A stretch of DNA of 64,000 nt from Paracoccus aurantiacus (GTDB taxonomy: Bacteria; Pseudomonadota; Alphaproteobacteria; Rhodobacterales; Rhodobacteraceae), in the NCBI RefSeq assembly GCF_007993065.1, contig NZ_VOPL01000002.1, forward strand, positions 248,001 through 312,000, in the 5' to 3' direction. Shown one piece after another: positions 8,572-18,387 of this stretch. Numbering within the stretch: the stretch's first letter is position 1; every line of letters begins with the position of its first letter. Below the pieces are notes generated by a model. It saw nothing but the letters and a program-made list of their open reading frames with translations. It searched no databases and was not told the DNA's origin. The position numbers and the translations under genes are program-made.

Positions 8572-8904
8572 TCAGGCAACAAGTGCGTCCAGACGCGCCG
8601 CGCAGATGAAATCGTTCTCTGTCAGTCCGCCCGCCGCATGGGTGGTGAAGCTGACCAGGCAGTATCCCCAGCCGAAGGCGACATCTGGGTGATGCCCCTG
8701 CTTGTTTCCCAGCCAAGCGGCCAGATTTGCCATCTCGACCGCCTTCGCGAAACCCTTGAATTCGAACCGGCGGCTGATCGTTGTGCCGTCATCGCTCAGC
8801 GTCCAGTCGTTCAGTTCGGTCAGCATCCGCTTGACGTCATCCGCGCCAAGGGGTGGGGTTCCGTCCTTGCAGGCTGTGCATGTCCTGTTCGCGAGCGCTG
8901 TCAT
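8572..8904 (-). CDS. phhB: Pterin-4-alpha-carbinolamine dehydratase
   Basis: A 110-residue protein of the PCD/DCoH family, which dehydrates 4a-hydroxytetrahydropterin during recycling of the cofactor of aromatic amino acid hydroxylases. The diagnostic stretch is FEFKGFAKAVEMANLAAW, then GHHPDVAFGWGYCLVSFTTHAAGGLTENDF, with the catalytic histidine pair HH and the later TTHAAGGLT. An AAAGGA ribosome binding site precedes ATG 8904. It is the last gene of a minus-strand group, 57 nt after hemH. No phenylalanine hydroxylase gene is in view. Confidence 0.93.
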   Translation of the reverse strand: MTALANRTCTACKDGTPPLGADDVKRMLTELNDWTLSDDGTTISRRFEFKGFAKAVEMANLAAWLGNKQGHHPDVAFGWGYCLVSFTTHAAGGLTENDFICAARLDALVA

Positions 8905-8961
8905 GGCCGATTCCTTTCGCTGCGTGACAGGAACAGAATGACGGCAAAGGGCCGGCCGGGT

Positions 8962-10005
8962 CTACACCCAGCCGGCTGTATTTTCCCGGATGATATTCAT
9001 CATGACCTCGATATGGTCGGGATCGTCATTCAGGCAGGGGATATAGGTGAAGTTCTTGCCGCCGGCATGTTCGAAGGCTTCACGGATTTCACCATTGATC
9101 TCCTCCAGCGTTTCGATGCAGTCGGCGGCAAAGGCGGGTGAGATCACCGCGATATCGGTATGGCCTTGCCGCGCCAGTTCGGCGACATGTTCGACTGTAT
9201 AGGGGCGCAGCCATTCCTCGCGCCCGAAAACGGACTGGAAGCTGGTATCAATGCGATCCTCCGGCCAGCCAAGCTTTTCACGCAGCAGGCGCGTCGTCTT
9301 CTGGCACTGGCAATGATAGGGGTCGCCTTCCAGAAGATAGCGCTTCGGCATACCGTGATAGCTGGCGACCAGCTTGGTCGGTGCCTTGCCCTCCAACGCT
9401 CGGGTGACGCTGCCGGCAAGTGCCGAGATATAGTCGGGACGGTCGAAATAGGGATCGATGGTGCGCACGGTGGGCTGCCATTTCTGTTCCATAAGCGCAC
9501 GGAACAACTGGTCATTCGCCGTCGCCGAGGTCGCGCCGGCATATTGCGGATAAAGCGGCAGAAAAACGATGCGGCGACAGCCGGCCTTGACCATGCGATC
9601 CAGAACCTCGTGGGTCGAAGGGTTGCCGTAGCGCATGCAGAATTCGACCATGACGCTCTCGCCCCACTCGGCCTCTGCGCGCTCGCGCAGGGCGTCTGTC
9701 TGGGCGCGCGTGATGGTCATCAGCGGGCTTTCGTTCTTCTCCTCATTCCAGATGAGCTTGTAGTTTGCCCCGGAGGAGAAGGGCCGCTTCGTCAGAATGA
9801 TGCCCTGAAGGATCGGTTGCCATTTCCAGCGCGGCAGGTCGATGACGCGGCGGTCGGACAGGAATTCGTTCAGATAACGCCGCATCGACCAGTAGTCATG
9901 CCCGTCGGGCGTGCCGAGATTGGCGAGCAAAATGCCGGTTCGACCCTTTGGGATCGCGGGATGCCCGGCGGGACGTGGGGCTGCTGGGGTGGTCGTGGTG
10001 GTCAT
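8962..10005 (-). CDS. hemH: Ferrochelatase
   Basis: Inserts ferrous iron into protoporphyrin IX, the last step of haem synthesis. The protein is 347 residues, normal for the family. Visible motifs are ILLANLGTPDG near residue 25, the FCMRYGNPS segment, LPLYPQYAGATSAT, and SYHGMPKRYLLEGDPYHCQCQKT with the catalytic histidine, followed by the conserved FAADCIETLEEI. The open frame extends far upstream, but the start at 10005 gives a normal N-terminus and overlaps the stop codon of the upstream methyltransferase gene as ATGA, a sign of translational coupling. Confidence 0.95.
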   Translation of the reverse strand: MTTTTTPAAPRPAGHPAIPKGRTGILLANLGTPDGHDYWSMRRYLNEFLSDRRVIDLPRWKWQPILQGIILTKRPFSSGANYKLIWNEEKNESPLMTITRAQTDALRERAEAEWGESVMVEFCMRYGNPSTHEVLDRMVKAGCRRIVFLPLYPQYAGATSATANDQLFRALMEQKWQPTVRTIDPYFDRPDYISALAGSVTRALEGKAPTKLVASYHGMPKRYLLEGDPYHCQCQKTTRLLREKLGWPEDRIDTSFQSVFGREEWLRPYTVEHVAELARQGHTDIAVISPAFAADCIETLEEINGEIREAFEHAGGKNFTYIPCLNDDPDHIEVMMNIIRENTAGWV

Positions 10006-10847
10006 GTCTCTCTCGGGGTCAACGCGTCGATCAGCGAGGCCTTTGCAGAGCCGGGGCGAAGCGGCTTTTGCTGGCTGGCATCGGGTGCCCATCCGGTCAG
10101 GAAAATCATGTCGAAGGTGGCGATGATCCGCGCGGCGTTTGCCGGGTCCGGGTAGCGCAGCGCGTAATCGGCGGCGGCGCGGGCAAAGACCTCTCGGCGC
10201 GTCGGCCGACGCAACCTGTCGTTCAGCGCGTTGCTTTCGGCCATGGCACGCAGATCGGTCGCGAGGTGGAACAGGTCGCGATACGAAACCTGCAGCGGCA
10301 GGTGATCCGCGACCGGAAGGGCCAGCCCGGCGCGCGACAGAAGTGCGCCAAGATCGCGGATCTCGCCCATCGGCAGAATGCGCGGCGACAGCCCGCCCGT
10401 CGCTTCGATTTCGGCGCGCGAGAGCGTGTCGCGCAATTCGAGAAGCGTGTCGCCACCCATCATCGCGGCTATGAACAGGCCGTCCGGCTTCAGCGCACGG
10501 GCGCATTGCACGATCTGGCCGACAGGGTCTTCGGCCCAGTGCAGCGCCATGGCGTGGACGACCAGATCAAGTCCCTCGGGCAGATCGAGCAGCGCGGCAT
10601 CCGAAATCACATGCGCGTCAGGGAAGGCATCTTTCCAGAAATCCGGCCACGAGGTCACGATCGCAACGCGCGTAAACGGCCTGTTAATCTCTGCCAGCCT
10701 ATCCTGAATCTCCTCGGCCGCGATTCGGTGCAGCAGGTCTGTCGGCCCCTGCCGGGCCGCGCGCCTGCGGTGCTGTTCCAGCGCTGTGGGGTCAATCAAC
10801 CGGCGCGCAGGCGGAGCAGTGTCTGAAAGGGTGGGAACGGAATTCAT
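10002..10847 (-). CDS. BioC/NDUFAF5-like SAM-dependent methyltransferase
   Basis: A 281-residue class I methyltransferase-fold protein. The N-terminal LIDPTALEQHRRRA and the later VVHAMALHWAEDPVGQIVQCARALKPDGLFIAAMMGGDTLLELRDTL closely resemble the BioC/NDUFAF5 family. In this family the mitochondrial member is an arginine hydroxylase or assembly factor for complex I, and BioC methylates malonyl-ACP in biotin synthesis. Motif I, for SAM binding, is weak (VAIVTSWPDFW in place of a glycine-rich loop), so the reaction is uncertain. Its stop codon overlaps the hemH start (ATGA). It is divergent from comF, with the two start codons overlapping by 2 nt. Confidence 0.75.
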   Translation of the reverse strand: MNSVPTLSDTAPPARRLIDPTALEQHRRRAARQGPTDLLHRIAAEEIQDRLAEINRPFTRVAIVTSWPDFWKDAFPDAHVISDAALLDLPEGLDLVVHAMALHWAEDPVGQIVQCARALKPDGLFIAAMMGGDTLLELRDTLSRAEIEATGGLSPRILPMGEIRDLGALLSRAGLALPVADHLPLQVSYRDLFHLATDLRAMAESNALNDRLRRPTRREVFARAAADYALRYPDPANAARIIATFDMIFLTGWAPDASQQKPLRPGSAKASLIDALTPRET

Positions 10848-11610
10848 GGGGTTCAGTCATAAGACCCTTCCACGGACGATGAAAGCCGCTTTGCGGATGA
10901 TCTATCCGCCGCAATGCCTGGGCTGCAGCGCCGCTGTCGAACAGGACGGGGCGCTTTGTCCGCAGTGCTGGCGCGATTGCGCCTTTGTCTCGGGCTGCGC
11001 ATGCCGCCGCTGCGGTGTTCCGCTGCCCGGTTCGGGCGACGGCGATGCGGCCCTTGGCGATGCGTCGATGATCTGCGACGACTGTTTGCGGGTGGAACGA
11101 CCGTGGCGGCACGGACGGGCCGCGCTGATCTATAGCGGCGTGGGGCGGCAGCTGGTGATGTCGCTGAAGCATGGCGACAGGCCCGATCTGGCAGGCCCGC
11201 TTGGTGGCTGGCTGTCGGTGGCTGCCGCGCCGCTGGTGCGCCCCGGCATGGTGGTCGCGCCTGTTCCGCTGCATCCGCGCCGGCTGCTGAAGCGCAAGTT
11301 CAACCAGGCGGCGCTTCTGTCAGCGCAGGCCGCGCGGGTGCATGGGCTCATGCATCGCCCGACGCTTCTTTACCGCCGTCGTTCGACCGCAGCGCAGGAT
11401 CGCCGCAGCCTGACGGAGAGATACGAAAATCTGAAAGATGCGCTTGGCGTCACGCCCCGTCACCGGCACGAGATCGAGGGTCGCTCTGTCCTGCTGATCG
11501 ACGATGTGATGGCCTCGGGTGCGACGATGACCGCTGCGGCCGAAGCTCTTCTTGAAGCCGGCGCGGCGACGGTCAGCATTGCGGTCCTTGCCCGTGCCGT
11601 AAAGGAATAG
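10846..11610 (+). CDS. comF: ComF-family phosphoribosyltransferase-fold protein
   Basis: A protein of about 254 residues with an N-terminal zinc-finger-like cysteine cluster (CLGC..CPQCW..CACRRCG..CDDC) and a C-terminal PRTase domain with the motif SVLLIDDVMASGATM. ComF homologues take part in DNA uptake and, in some bacteria, primosome-related roles. The start is uncertain: ATG 10846 overlaps the start codon of the divergent methyltransferase gene, and ATG 10879 (MKAALRMIYPP) would give a typical N-terminus. Neither has a strong ribosome binding site. Confidence 0.88.
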   Translation: MGFSHKTLPRTMKAALRMIYPPQCLGCSAAVEQDGALCPQCWRDCAFVSGCACRRCGVPLPGSGDGDAALGDASMICDDCLRVERPWRHGRAALIYSGVGRQLVMSLKHGDRPDLAGPLGGWLSVAAAPLVRPGMVVAPVPLHPRRLLKRKFNQAALLSAQAARVHGLMHRPTLLYRRRSTAAQDRRSLTERYENLKDALGVTPRHRHEIEGRSVLLIDDVMASGATMTAAAEALLEAGAATVSIAVLARAVKE

Positions 11611-11696
11611 GATGCACCTGTCTTTCCGGTCAGGGCTATGGAAAATCGCGGTGCCGGGGCATACATGGCTAGCGCAACCCGCCGAAGGAACCTGTC

Positions 11697-11954
11697 ATGG
11701 CAAATGTCGAGATCTACACCACGCCAAGCTGCCCCTATTGCCATGCCGCCAAGGCGCTTCTGACGCGCAAGGGCGCAGGCTATCGCGAAATCGACGTCAG
11801 CCGCGATCCGGATCTGCGCGCCGCGATGATGCAGCGCGCATCCGGGCGCCGGACGGTCCCGCAGATCTTCATTGACGACCGCCATATCGGCGGCTCTGAC
11901 GATCTGCATTCGCTGGACCGCGAAGGTCGCCTGGATCCGTTGCTGGAGAACTGA
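11697..11954 (+). CDS. grxC: Glutaredoxin (GrxC type)
   Basis: An 85-residue dithiol glutaredoxin that reduces protein disulfides or mixed disulfides using glutathione. The active site CPYC is at residues 12-15, the TVPQIFI cis-proline motif near residue 54, and GGSDDL is the glutathione-binding end. A GAAGGAA ribosome binding site precedes ATG 11697. It is the first of three closely spaced genes; the nitrilase homologue follows 3 nt later. Confidence 0.95.
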   Translation: MANVEIYTTPSCPYCHAAKALLTRKGAGYREIDVSRDPDLRAAMMQRASGRRTVPQIFIDDRHIGGSDDLHSLDREGRLDPLLEN

Positions 11955-11957
11955 GCG

Positions 11958-12809
11958 ATGGCGGACGCGCTGACGGTCGGGCTGGTGCAGCTGTCGGTCG
12001 GGGACGATCCGGCGCGGAACCTGCCCGTCGCGCAGGCGCTGATTGCCGAAGCGGCCGGGGGCGGCGCGAATTTTGTGCTGACCCCGGAATGCACGAACCT
12101 GATCGCTGCAGGTCGTGAATGGCAGCAGCAGGTCGTGACGACCGAGGCAGATGACCAGACGCTGCACGCGTTGCGCGCGCAAGCGGCCGAGCTGGGCATC
12201 TGGCTGCTTGTCGGCTCGCTTGCCATTCGTGCCGACGTTCCGGGCGATACCCGGCTGGCCAACCGCAGCTTTCTGATCGGACCCGATGGCGCGATCACAG
12301 CGCGATACGACAAGATCCATATGTTCGACGTCACCATTTCGGATAGCGAATCCTATGCAGAATCGGATTCGTACCGGCCCGGCACACGCGCCGTCCTGGC
12401 AGATGGTCCGGCCCGGATCGGGATGAGCGTCTGCTACGACTTGCGCTTTCCGGCGCTTTACCGCGCGCTGTCGCAGGCGGGCGCCGATATTCTGGCGGTG
12501 CCGTCCGCATTCAACGACACGACCGGCGCGGCGCATTGGCATACGCTTCTGCGCGCCCGCGCGATCGAGACAGGGTCGTTCGTGCTCGCGCCTGCGCAAT
12601 GCGGCGCGCACCGGGTCGATCACACCGAAACCTCGCGCATCCGGCGCAGCTATGGTCATAGTCTGGCAGTTTCACCCTGGGGCGAGGTCCTTTCTGACGC
12701 AGGGGAAGAACCGGGTGTTTCAATCTTAAAGCTTGACTTGCAAGAGGTCGCGGCGGCACGTTCCCGCATCCCATCACTGTGCAGTGATCGGCCTTTTGAG
12801 GCACCGTGA
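11958..12809 (+). CDS. Carbon-nitrogen hydrolase, Nit1/deaminated glutathione amidase type
   Basis: A nitrilase-superfamily amidase of 283 residues. The catalytic triad is visible: Glu in LTPECTN, Lys in YDKIHMFD and Cys in SVCYDLRFPALYR. The sequence around YDKIHMFDV and the family length point to the Nit1/YbeM group, which hydrolyses deaminated glutathione as metabolite repair. Its position 3 nt after a glutaredoxin gene fits a role in glutathione metabolism, though this is inference. Its stop codon overlaps the GTG start of the following marR gene (GTGA). Confidence 0.88.
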   Translation: MADALTVGLVQLSVGDDPARNLPVAQALIAEAAGGGANFVLTPECTNLIAAGREWQQQVVTTEADDQTLHALRAQAAELGIWLLVGSLAIRADVPGDTRLANRSFLIGPDGAITARYDKIHMFDVTISDSESYAESDSYRPGTRAVLADGPARIGMSVCYDLRFPALYRALSQAGADILAVPSAFNDTTGAAHWHTLLRARAIETGSFVLAPAQCGAHRVDHTETSRIRRSYGHSLAVSPWGEVLSDAGEEPGVSILKLDLQEVAAARSRIPSLCSDRPFEAP

Positions 12810-13282
12810 CCGAACCTATGACTGAACTGAAACCGCCACCGGACGACCCCTCCCGCGCTTCTGTCGCGGCCAGCCTTTTTGCCGAGGTGCTGGTGGTGGA
12901 GCAGTTGGCGCGCGCAATGATCGGCCGGTCATTGCCCGGCGGGATGCAGATATCGCATTTCTCGGTCCTCAATCTGCTCGCGCATATCTCGGAGGAGCGG
13001 ACGCCCGCCCAACTGGCCGAGGCATTTCACGTCACCCGCGGCGCGATGTCGAACACGCTCGCGCGGCTTGAATGGGCCGGGCATGTGCATATCCGGCCAG
13101 ACTGGGACGATGCGCGGCGCAAATTCGTGTCGATCAGCCCGGCTGGGCGGGCGGCACGAGATGCCGCGCTGGCAGCGATTCTGCCCGCGATGAGCGATGT
13201 CGTGCGTGATATCGGGGCCGAGCGTGTCCGCGCGGCGCTGCCCGTCCTGCGCGCGCTTCGCGACCGGCTGGAGCCGGAATAG
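12806..13282 (+). CDS. MarR-family transcriptional regulator
   Basis: A 158-residue winged-helix regulator. The recognition helix and wing are visible in TPAQLAEAFHVTRGAMSNTLARLEWAGHVHIRPDWDDARRKFVSISPAG, the classic MarR pattern. The GTG start at 12806 overlaps the nitrilase stop codon (GTGA) and suggests coupling; ATG 12818 is the alternative. The ligand and targets are unknown. Its partners in the operon suggest a thiol- or glutathione-related signal, but this is a guess. Confidence 0.87.
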   Translation: MTEPMTELKPPPDDPSRASVAASLFAEVLVVEQLARAMIGRSLPGGMQISHFSVLNLLAHISEERTPAQLAEAFHVTRGAMSNTLARLEWAGHVHIRPDWDDARRKFVSISPAGRAARDAALAAILPAMSDVVRDIGAERVRAALPVLRALRDRLEPE

Positions 13283-13288
13283 CCGCAG

Positions 13289-13873
13289 CTATTCCATCCG
13301 CGCGGCCAGCCGCATCGCATGGCTGGCATCGCGCGCACTTGCCGGCATGACCGGGTCGTAGGCGGCGCGGATCACCCTCGACAGAGGCTCGGTCGCGGTT
13401 ATGTCCTTCGCGAAGCTGAGCATCGAGCGCATGGCGAGGGTTTCGGCAAGAACCGCCGGATGAACGTTTTCGAAGCCGCCGCCCATCCGCACGAAGGACA
13501 GGCAGGCGCGGATGCTGCCGTCGGGATCGAAGCGGAAGATCTGGTAGTGATCGGCGTCTGTCCGCTTCAGCCGTTCGATCAGATCCGGCTGACCGGACAG
13601 CTTCTCCAGATCCGGGATCTCGTTCAGTTCGTCCCAGTCCTTGCAGAAGAACATCATCAGATTTGCGCCCATTTCCGGGTCGGTATCGGCCAAAGGATGC
13701 CCTGCATGGGCATAGGCGGCACGCAGCGCGGCACGGAATATATCAAGGCTCTCATCGGCGAGGCCGAAGATCACCGGCGCGACGGGTCGTTCCCAACGCG
13801 CGCAAAGATAATCGCCGTCGCGGGTGAAAAGATCTGCAATCTGTTCGGCGTCGAGCGTTGGCTGTTCGGTCAT
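13289..13873 (-). CDS. Conserved hypothetical protein, alpha-helical
   Basis: I do not recognise this 194-residue protein. It is soluble, acidic, without signal peptide or membrane segment, and has a motif-like stretch WERPVAPVIFGL followed by DTDPEMGANLMMFFCKDWDEL and FRFDPDGSIRACLSFVRMGGG. It is convergent with marR, with only 6 nt between them. The composition and the ordinary codon use suggest a genuine resident gene. Confidence 0.7.
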   Translation of the reverse strand: MTEQPTLDAEQIADLFTRDGDYLCARWERPVAPVIFGLADESLDIFRAALRAAYAHAGHPLADTDPEMGANLMMFFCKDWDELNEIPDLEKLSGQPDLIERLKRTDADHYQIFRFDPDGSIRACLSFVRMGGGFENVHPAVLAETLAMRSMLSFAKDITATEPLSRVIRAAYDPVMPASARDASHAMRLAARME

Positions 13874-14044
13874 CGGCTTGCTCCGCTGCGTGGGCTCTCG
13901 TCATTCAGAAACCGCTCGGGCAGCTTATGTCAATGCGCGCCTTCCGAGGTGTGGGCGGCGTGCTGTCGGCGACGTGATCCCGCCTGCGGCTTGTCCATGG
14001 CCGCTTCTGGGCTATAAGAGGCTGCAAGAACAAGGCGGAACGAC

Positions 14045-14764
14045 ATGAGCCACGACAGCGACAGTTTCATTGACGAAGTGACCGAGGAGGTGCGCCGTGA
14101 CCGCCTGTATGGGCTGATGCGGCGCTATGGCTGGATCGGGCTGGTCGTGATTCTGGCGATCGTGCTTGGCGCGGCATGGCGCGAATTCAGCACATCGCGC
14201 GACCGGGCCGCGGCACAGGCGTGGGGCGATGCGGTTCTTGCCGCGCAGGATTCGGACGATCCGGTCAAGGCGCTTTCGTCGCTGGATGCGGGCGGCAATG
14301 CTGACCGTGCAGCACTTGGCAGCCTGCTTGCGGCAGGCGCGGCAGAGGATGCGGGCGATGCGGCGACGGCGGCCACCGCGCTTGAAAGTGCTGCCGGAAC
14401 CGCGCAGGATCCGCTGCTGCGCGATCTGGCGCGGCTCAAGGCCGTGCTGGCCGCCGGTGAAAGCATGGAACCGGGCGCGCGCGATGCCGCACTTGCCGAA
14501 TTGTCAAAGCCCGGTGCCCCGTTCCGGTTGCTTGCGCTGGAACAGAAGGCCGTCGCCTTGCTTGCGGCCGGTCGCGATCAGGATGCGCTGACGCTTATCC
14601 GTGAAACGCTGGCGGAAGACGGGGTCAGCCAAGCGCTCGCCTCGCGACTGACGCAGATGATGATAACGCTCGGCGCGCCGCCTGCCGATACCGCCGCGCC
14701 GGCTTCGGGGAATGTCCCGGCCGCCGAAGCCAGTCCCGTGGGCGAAGCGGCGCCTGCTGAATGA
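14045..14764 (+). CDS. YfgM-like membrane-anchored TPR protein
   Basis: A 239-residue protein with one N-terminal transmembrane helix near residues 28-45 (WIGLVVILAIVLGAAW) and a periplasmic alanine-rich helical region like the tetratricopeptide-like domain of YfgM. YfgM is known as a partner of the SecYEG translocon and PpiD chaperone network. The gene order yfgM - bamB - der is conserved in many proteobacteria and strongly supports the call. The last ~25 residues are an A/P-rich tail. Its stop codon overlaps ATG 14761. Confidence 0.85.
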   Translation: MSHDSDSFIDEVTEEVRRDRLYGLMRRYGWIGLVVILAIVLGAAWREFSTSRDRAAAQAWGDAVLAAQDSDDPVKALSSLDAGGNADRAALGSLLAAGAAEDAGDAATAATALESAAGTAQDPLLRDLARLKAVLAAGESMEPGARDAALAELSKPGAPFRLLALEQKAVALLAAGRDQDALTLIRETLAEDGVSQALASRLTQMMITLGAPPADTAAPASGNVPAAEASPVGEAAPAE

Positions 14765-14790
14765 TCCCGTCACATGACAAGAGGCCAGCC

Positions 14791-16122
14791 ATGACGCCCA
14801 GACTTGCCCTGACGCCCGCGCGTATCGCCTTGCTGGCGGCGCTTGTCCTTTCGGCCTGCGCAGAGCGCGAGGTCATCCTGCCGGGTCCGCGCTATGACCC
14901 GCGCGCCGTGACGTCGCCTGACGGTCCCGCTGTCGAACAGGCAGTCGCCGCCAATCAGGCGCTTCAGCTTCCCGGCCCGCGCGCAATTTCAGAGTGGACG
15001 GCCCGCGGGTCGAACCCGGCGCATTACAGCGGGCATGTCGCTTTGGGCGCCGGCACGCAGCTTCTGTTTGCAGCGCCGATCGGGCAGCCGGGCGGCAAGC
15101 GCCATCGTATCACGGCTGATCCCATCGTTGCGGGCGGGCGTGTATTCACGCTCGACAGCCGCGCGCGCGTGACCGCGACCTCGCTGGCGGGTGGCCATGC
15201 ATGGTCTGCCGATCTGACACCGTCTGGCGAAAACCCGAACAGCGTTTCGGGCGGGGGGATCGCATATGAAGCCGGGCGCGTCTTCGTGACCACCGGCTAT
15301 GGAGAGCTGGTCGCGCTCGACGTGCGGCGCGGCGGCATCCTGTGGCGTCAGCGGCTGGAGGCACCGGCAGCGGGCGCGCCAACCGTGCAGAACGGCGTCG
15401 TTTACGTCACCAGCCGCACCGGCACCGGCTTTGCCGTGCGCGCCGAGGACGGCAAGTTGCAGTGGCAGGTGTCCGGCATCCAGCAGCCGACCGCCGTTAT
15501 GGGCGTTGCTGCCCCTGCGGTCGAGGGCAGTCAGGTGATCTTTCCCTTCGCGTCGGGTCAGCTTCTGGCCGTCGACCGCGAAACCGGCATCGAAAGCTGG
15601 TCCGGGCAGGTCGCTGGCACCCGTGTGGGCCGTGCGGTGGCCTATATCCGCGACATGACGGGCGAGCCGGTTATCGTGGGCAACACTGTTTTTGCAGGCA
15701 CGTCGTCCGGGCGCATCGCGGCCTTCGACCGTCAGACGGGAACGCAGCTCTGGTCGGCGCGCGAGGGGGCTGTATCGCCTGTCGTGCCTGTCGGAAACGC
15801 AGTTTTCGCGGTCAACGATCAGAACCAGCTTATCCGGCTTGACGCGTCGAATGGCGGACTGGTCTGGGCGCGCGATCTGCCGCTTTATGTCGATCAGAAG
15901 GTGAAAAAGCAGGACCGCATCTATGCCCAATATGGGCCGGTTCTGGCCGGGGGACGCCTGTTCGTCACGTCGTCCGACGGGGTGCTTCGCGGCTTCGATC
16001 CGGTGTCAGGCAATCTGGTTACGCAGGCCGAGATCCCCGGCGGTGCAGCCACGGCGCCTGTCGTCGCGGGCAATGTGCTTTACGTCACCAGCCGTGACGG
16101 CCGGCTGCTCGCCTACAGATGA
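14791..16122 (+). CDS. bamB: Outer-membrane assembly lipoprotein BamB-like (PQQ-type beta-propeller)
   Basis: A 443-residue lipoprotein; in the BAM complex, BamB supports insertion of beta-barrel proteins into the outer membrane. The start at 14791 (AGAGG upstream) gives a lipoprotein signal with lipobox LSAC, and is preferred over ATG 14761, which would add ten residues before the signal. Repeated blade motifs such as [39 protein letters not shown] and [11 protein letters not shown] are those of an eight-bladed propeller. Its stop codon overlaps the der start (ATGA). Confidence 0.9.
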   Translation: MTPRLALTPARIALLAALVLSACAEREVILPGPRYDPRAVTSPDGPAVEQAVAANQALQLPGPRAISEWTARGSNPAHYSGHVALGAGTQLLFAAPIGQPGGKRHRITADPIVAGGRVFTLDSRARVTATSLAGGHAWSADLTPSGENPNSVSGGGIAYEAGRVFVTTGYGELVALDVRRGGILWRQRLEAPAAGAPTVQNGVVYVTSRTGTGFAVRAEDGKLQWQVSGIQQPTAVMGVAAPAVEGSQVIFPFASGQLLAVDRETGIESWSGQVAGTRVGRAVAYIRDMTGEPVIVGNTVFAGTSSGRIAAFDRQTGTQLWSAREGAVSPVVPVGNAVFAVNDQNQLIRLDASNGGLVWARDLPLYVDQKVKKQDRIYAQYGPVLAGGRLFVTSSDGVLRGFDPVSGNLVTQAEIPGGAATAPVVAGNVLYVTSRDGRLLAYR

Positions 16123-17600
16123 GCTTTACCCTCGCCATAGTCGGCCGCCCCAATGTCGGCAAATCGACGCTGTTCAACCGGCTGGTCGGGCGCAAGCTGG
16201 CGCTTGTCGACGATCAGCCGGGAGTCACCCGCGATCTTCGCGAGGGGCAGGGACGGCTTGGCGATCTGCGGTTTATCGTGGTCGATTCCGCCGGACTGGA
16301 ACTGGCGGATGATGACAGCCTGCAGGGCCGGATGCGCCGGCTGACCGAACGCGCCGTCGACGAGGCTGACGTTGCGCTTTTCGTCATCGACGCGCGGGCG
16401 GGGGTGACGGCGGCGGATGAATATTTCGCCGATATTCTGCGCAAGCGCGCCAAGCATGTGATTCTCGCGGCGAACAAGGCAGAAGGCCGCGCAGGCGAGG
16501 CTGGCGCGATCGAGGCCTATGCGCTTGGCCTGGGCGAGCCGCTGCGCATTTCTGCGGAACATGGCGAGGGGATGGAGGATATCTATGCCGCGCTGAAGCC
16601 TCTTGCCGCAGAACTGACCGCGCAGAACGCGGGTTACGAACCCGCCGTCGATGTCGAGTTGCCCGAAGATGCCGAGTTCGACGAAGACGAAGCGCCGGAT
16701 TGGATGCCAACCGAAGCGAAGCCATTGCAACTTGCAGTGATCGGTCGCCCGAACGCCGGAAAATCGACGCTCATCAACAAGATCCTTGGCGAAGACCGGC
16801 TGCTGACGGGGCCCGAGGCCGGGATTACCCGCGACGCGATCTCGGTCCGGACGGATTTCATGGGCACGCCCATGCGGATTTTCGACACTGCCGGGATGCG
16901 CAAGCGCGGCCGCGTGACTGACAAGCTGGAGAAGTTGTCGGTGGCCGACGGCCTGCGTGCGGTCCGCTTTGCCGAGGTGGTTGTCGTATTGCTGGACGTG
17001 GCGATCCCGTTTGAGCAGCAGGATCTGCGTATCGCCGATCTGGCAGAGACCGAGGGGCGCGCCGTCGTCGTCGCCGCCAATAAATGGGATCTTGAGGAAG
17101 ACAAGCCCGAAAAGCTGAAAGAGCTGCGCGAGAGTTTCGAGCGTCTGCTGCCGCAATTGAAAGGCGCGCCTCTGGTGACGGTATCGGCGCGGACCGGCAA
17201 GGGGCTGGACCGGCTGCACAACGCGATCATGAAGGCATACGAGGTCTGGAACCGTCGAATCTCGACCTCGAAGCTGAACCGCTGGCTGGAGGCAATGACC
17301 GAGGCGCACCCTCCGCCTGCGCCCGGTGGACGCCGCATCCGGCTGCGCTATATGACGCAGGTGAAAACCCGTCCCCCTGCTTTTGTCGTCAAGGCAACGC
17401 ATACGGACAAGATACCGGACAGCTATCACCGTTATCTTATCAATGGGTTGCGGATGGATTTCGACATGCCGGGAACGCCGATCCGCATCTTCTTCCGCGA
17501 TCAGGGGAATGTGAACCCTTATCGCCACAAGGCGACCAAGATCAGCCAGTCCGGCGCGCTGTCAAAGCACAAGAACCGGCAAAAGCCGAAGGGCAGCTAG
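16119..17600 (+). CDS. der: Ribosome biogenesis GTPase Der
   Basis: A 493-residue double-GTPase that acts in 50S ribosomal subunit assembly. The first G domain begins with the P-loop GRPNVGKS at residues 9-16 and the second with GRPNAGKS near residue 208. DTAGMRKRG (G3) and NKWD (G4) are visible in the second domain. The KH-like C-terminal domain is present ([23 protein letters not shown]) and ends in a basic [10 protein letters not shown] tail. The start codon overlaps the bamB stop codon, so the two are translationally coupled. Confidence 0.96.
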   Translation: MSFTLAIVGRPNVGKSTLFNRLVGRKLALVDDQPGVTRDLREGQGRLGDLRFIVVDSAGLELADDDSLQGRMRRLTERAVDEADVALFVIDARAGVTAADEYFADILRKRAKHVILAANKAEGRAGEAGAIEAYALGLGEPLRISAEHGEGMEDIYAALKPLAAELTAQNAGYEPAVDVELPEDAEFDEDEAPDWMPTEAKPLQLAVIGRPNAGKSTLINKILGEDRLLTGPEAGITRDAISVRTDFMGTPMRIFDTAGMRKRGRVTDKLEKLSVADGLRAVRFAEVVVVLLDVAIPFEQQDLRIADLAETEGRAVVVAANKWDLEEDKPEKLKELRESFERLLPQLKGAPLVTVSARTGKGLDRLHNAIMKAYEVWNRRISTSKLNRWLEAMTEAHPPPAPGGRRIRLRYMTQVKTRPPAFVVKATHTDKIPDSYHRYLINGLRMDFDMPGTPIRIFFRDQGNVNPYRHKATKISQSGALSKHKNRQKPKGS

Positions 17601-18328
17601 GTCGTCACGCGGACCAGCAGGAAGGTCAGCGCTGCCATGGAAAGAACCGCGATCACTGCAACCGGCGGGTTCACCTCGATCGTTGTGGCAGCGGTGGCCA
17701 GCAGCGCATACATCACGGTGATCGTGTAGGCAGGATTCCTTGGAATGCGCAACTGCACCGCTATCGCGGCGCTGCATGACAGGATCGCTCCGGCCAGCGT
17801 CGCAAGTTCCATGGGGATCGGGGTTGCATCCGACAGGAATGACGCAAAGGCCGCGAAGGTCAGCACGGTGGCCCAGCCGGCGAAGACGCCCAAAGTCGGG
17901 TCGCGCGCCAGTCGCCCCTCGGAATCCGTGCGCCGTCCGGTCGCAATCAGCGCCAGCAGCATAAGGACGCACAGCATGAAGCCTACAAGCGGCGCGCCGA
18001 CCGAAATCCACGGCCAGATCGTCCCGAGCGCGAGTGCCGAGATGATGAGCAGCAAATCAGTCATGTCGAGCGCCGGGCGGTTGCCGTCCGGCATCGCCTC
18101 GCGAAGCGCCATTCGCAGCATCAGAACCCATAACGCGCCCAGCATGATCCACATCGCCGGGTGCTGCGGTCGCAGGTAGATTTCTGCCAGACCGTCCGGG
18201 TCCATCTGCTCGGTCGTGAAATGCAGTGGCAGCACGACTTCGGGGGCAGGGGTCAGTGCAAACTTCATGCCGCTGGCTACGAAAGCCAGCGCCATGATGC
18301 TCATCAGAAGTGTCGCCAGACGTTGCAT
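17597..18328 (-). CDS. Polytopic membrane protein, possibly TspO-related
   Basis: A protein of about 243 residues with seven or so hydrophobic segments. [19 protein letters not shown] and the overall layout recall the longer bacterial tryptophan-rich sensory (TspO-like) proteins, but it has few tryptophans and I am not certain. ATG 18328 (MQRLATLLM) is preferred; the frame also opens at a TTG at 18355. It is convergent with der, overlapping by 4 nt. Its short upstream gap contains AT-rich TTGTTAATTGTTAAT, which may belong to its promoter. Confidence 0.6.
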   Translation of the reverse strand: MQRLATLLMSIMALAFVASGMKFALTPAPEVVLPLHFTTEQMDPDGLAEIYLRPQHPAMWIMLGALWVLMLRMALREAMPDGNRPALDMTDLLLIISALALGTIWPWISVGAPLVGFMLCVLMLLALIATGRRTDSEGRLARDPTLGVFAGWATVLTFAAFASFLSDATPIPMELATLAGAILSCSAAIAVQLRIPRNPAYTITVMYALLATAATTIEVNPPVAVIAVLSMAALTFLLVRVTT

Positions 18329-18387
18329 CTGTCCGAACGCCCGAAATGGCCGCAAGTTGCGCCTTTTCGATAAGCATTTGTTAATTG

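Noticed and set aside
9160..10155. 331-codon plus-strand frame over hemH
   Set aside because: hemH is unambiguous on the minus strand; the plus-strand frame has no motif and no suitable start region.
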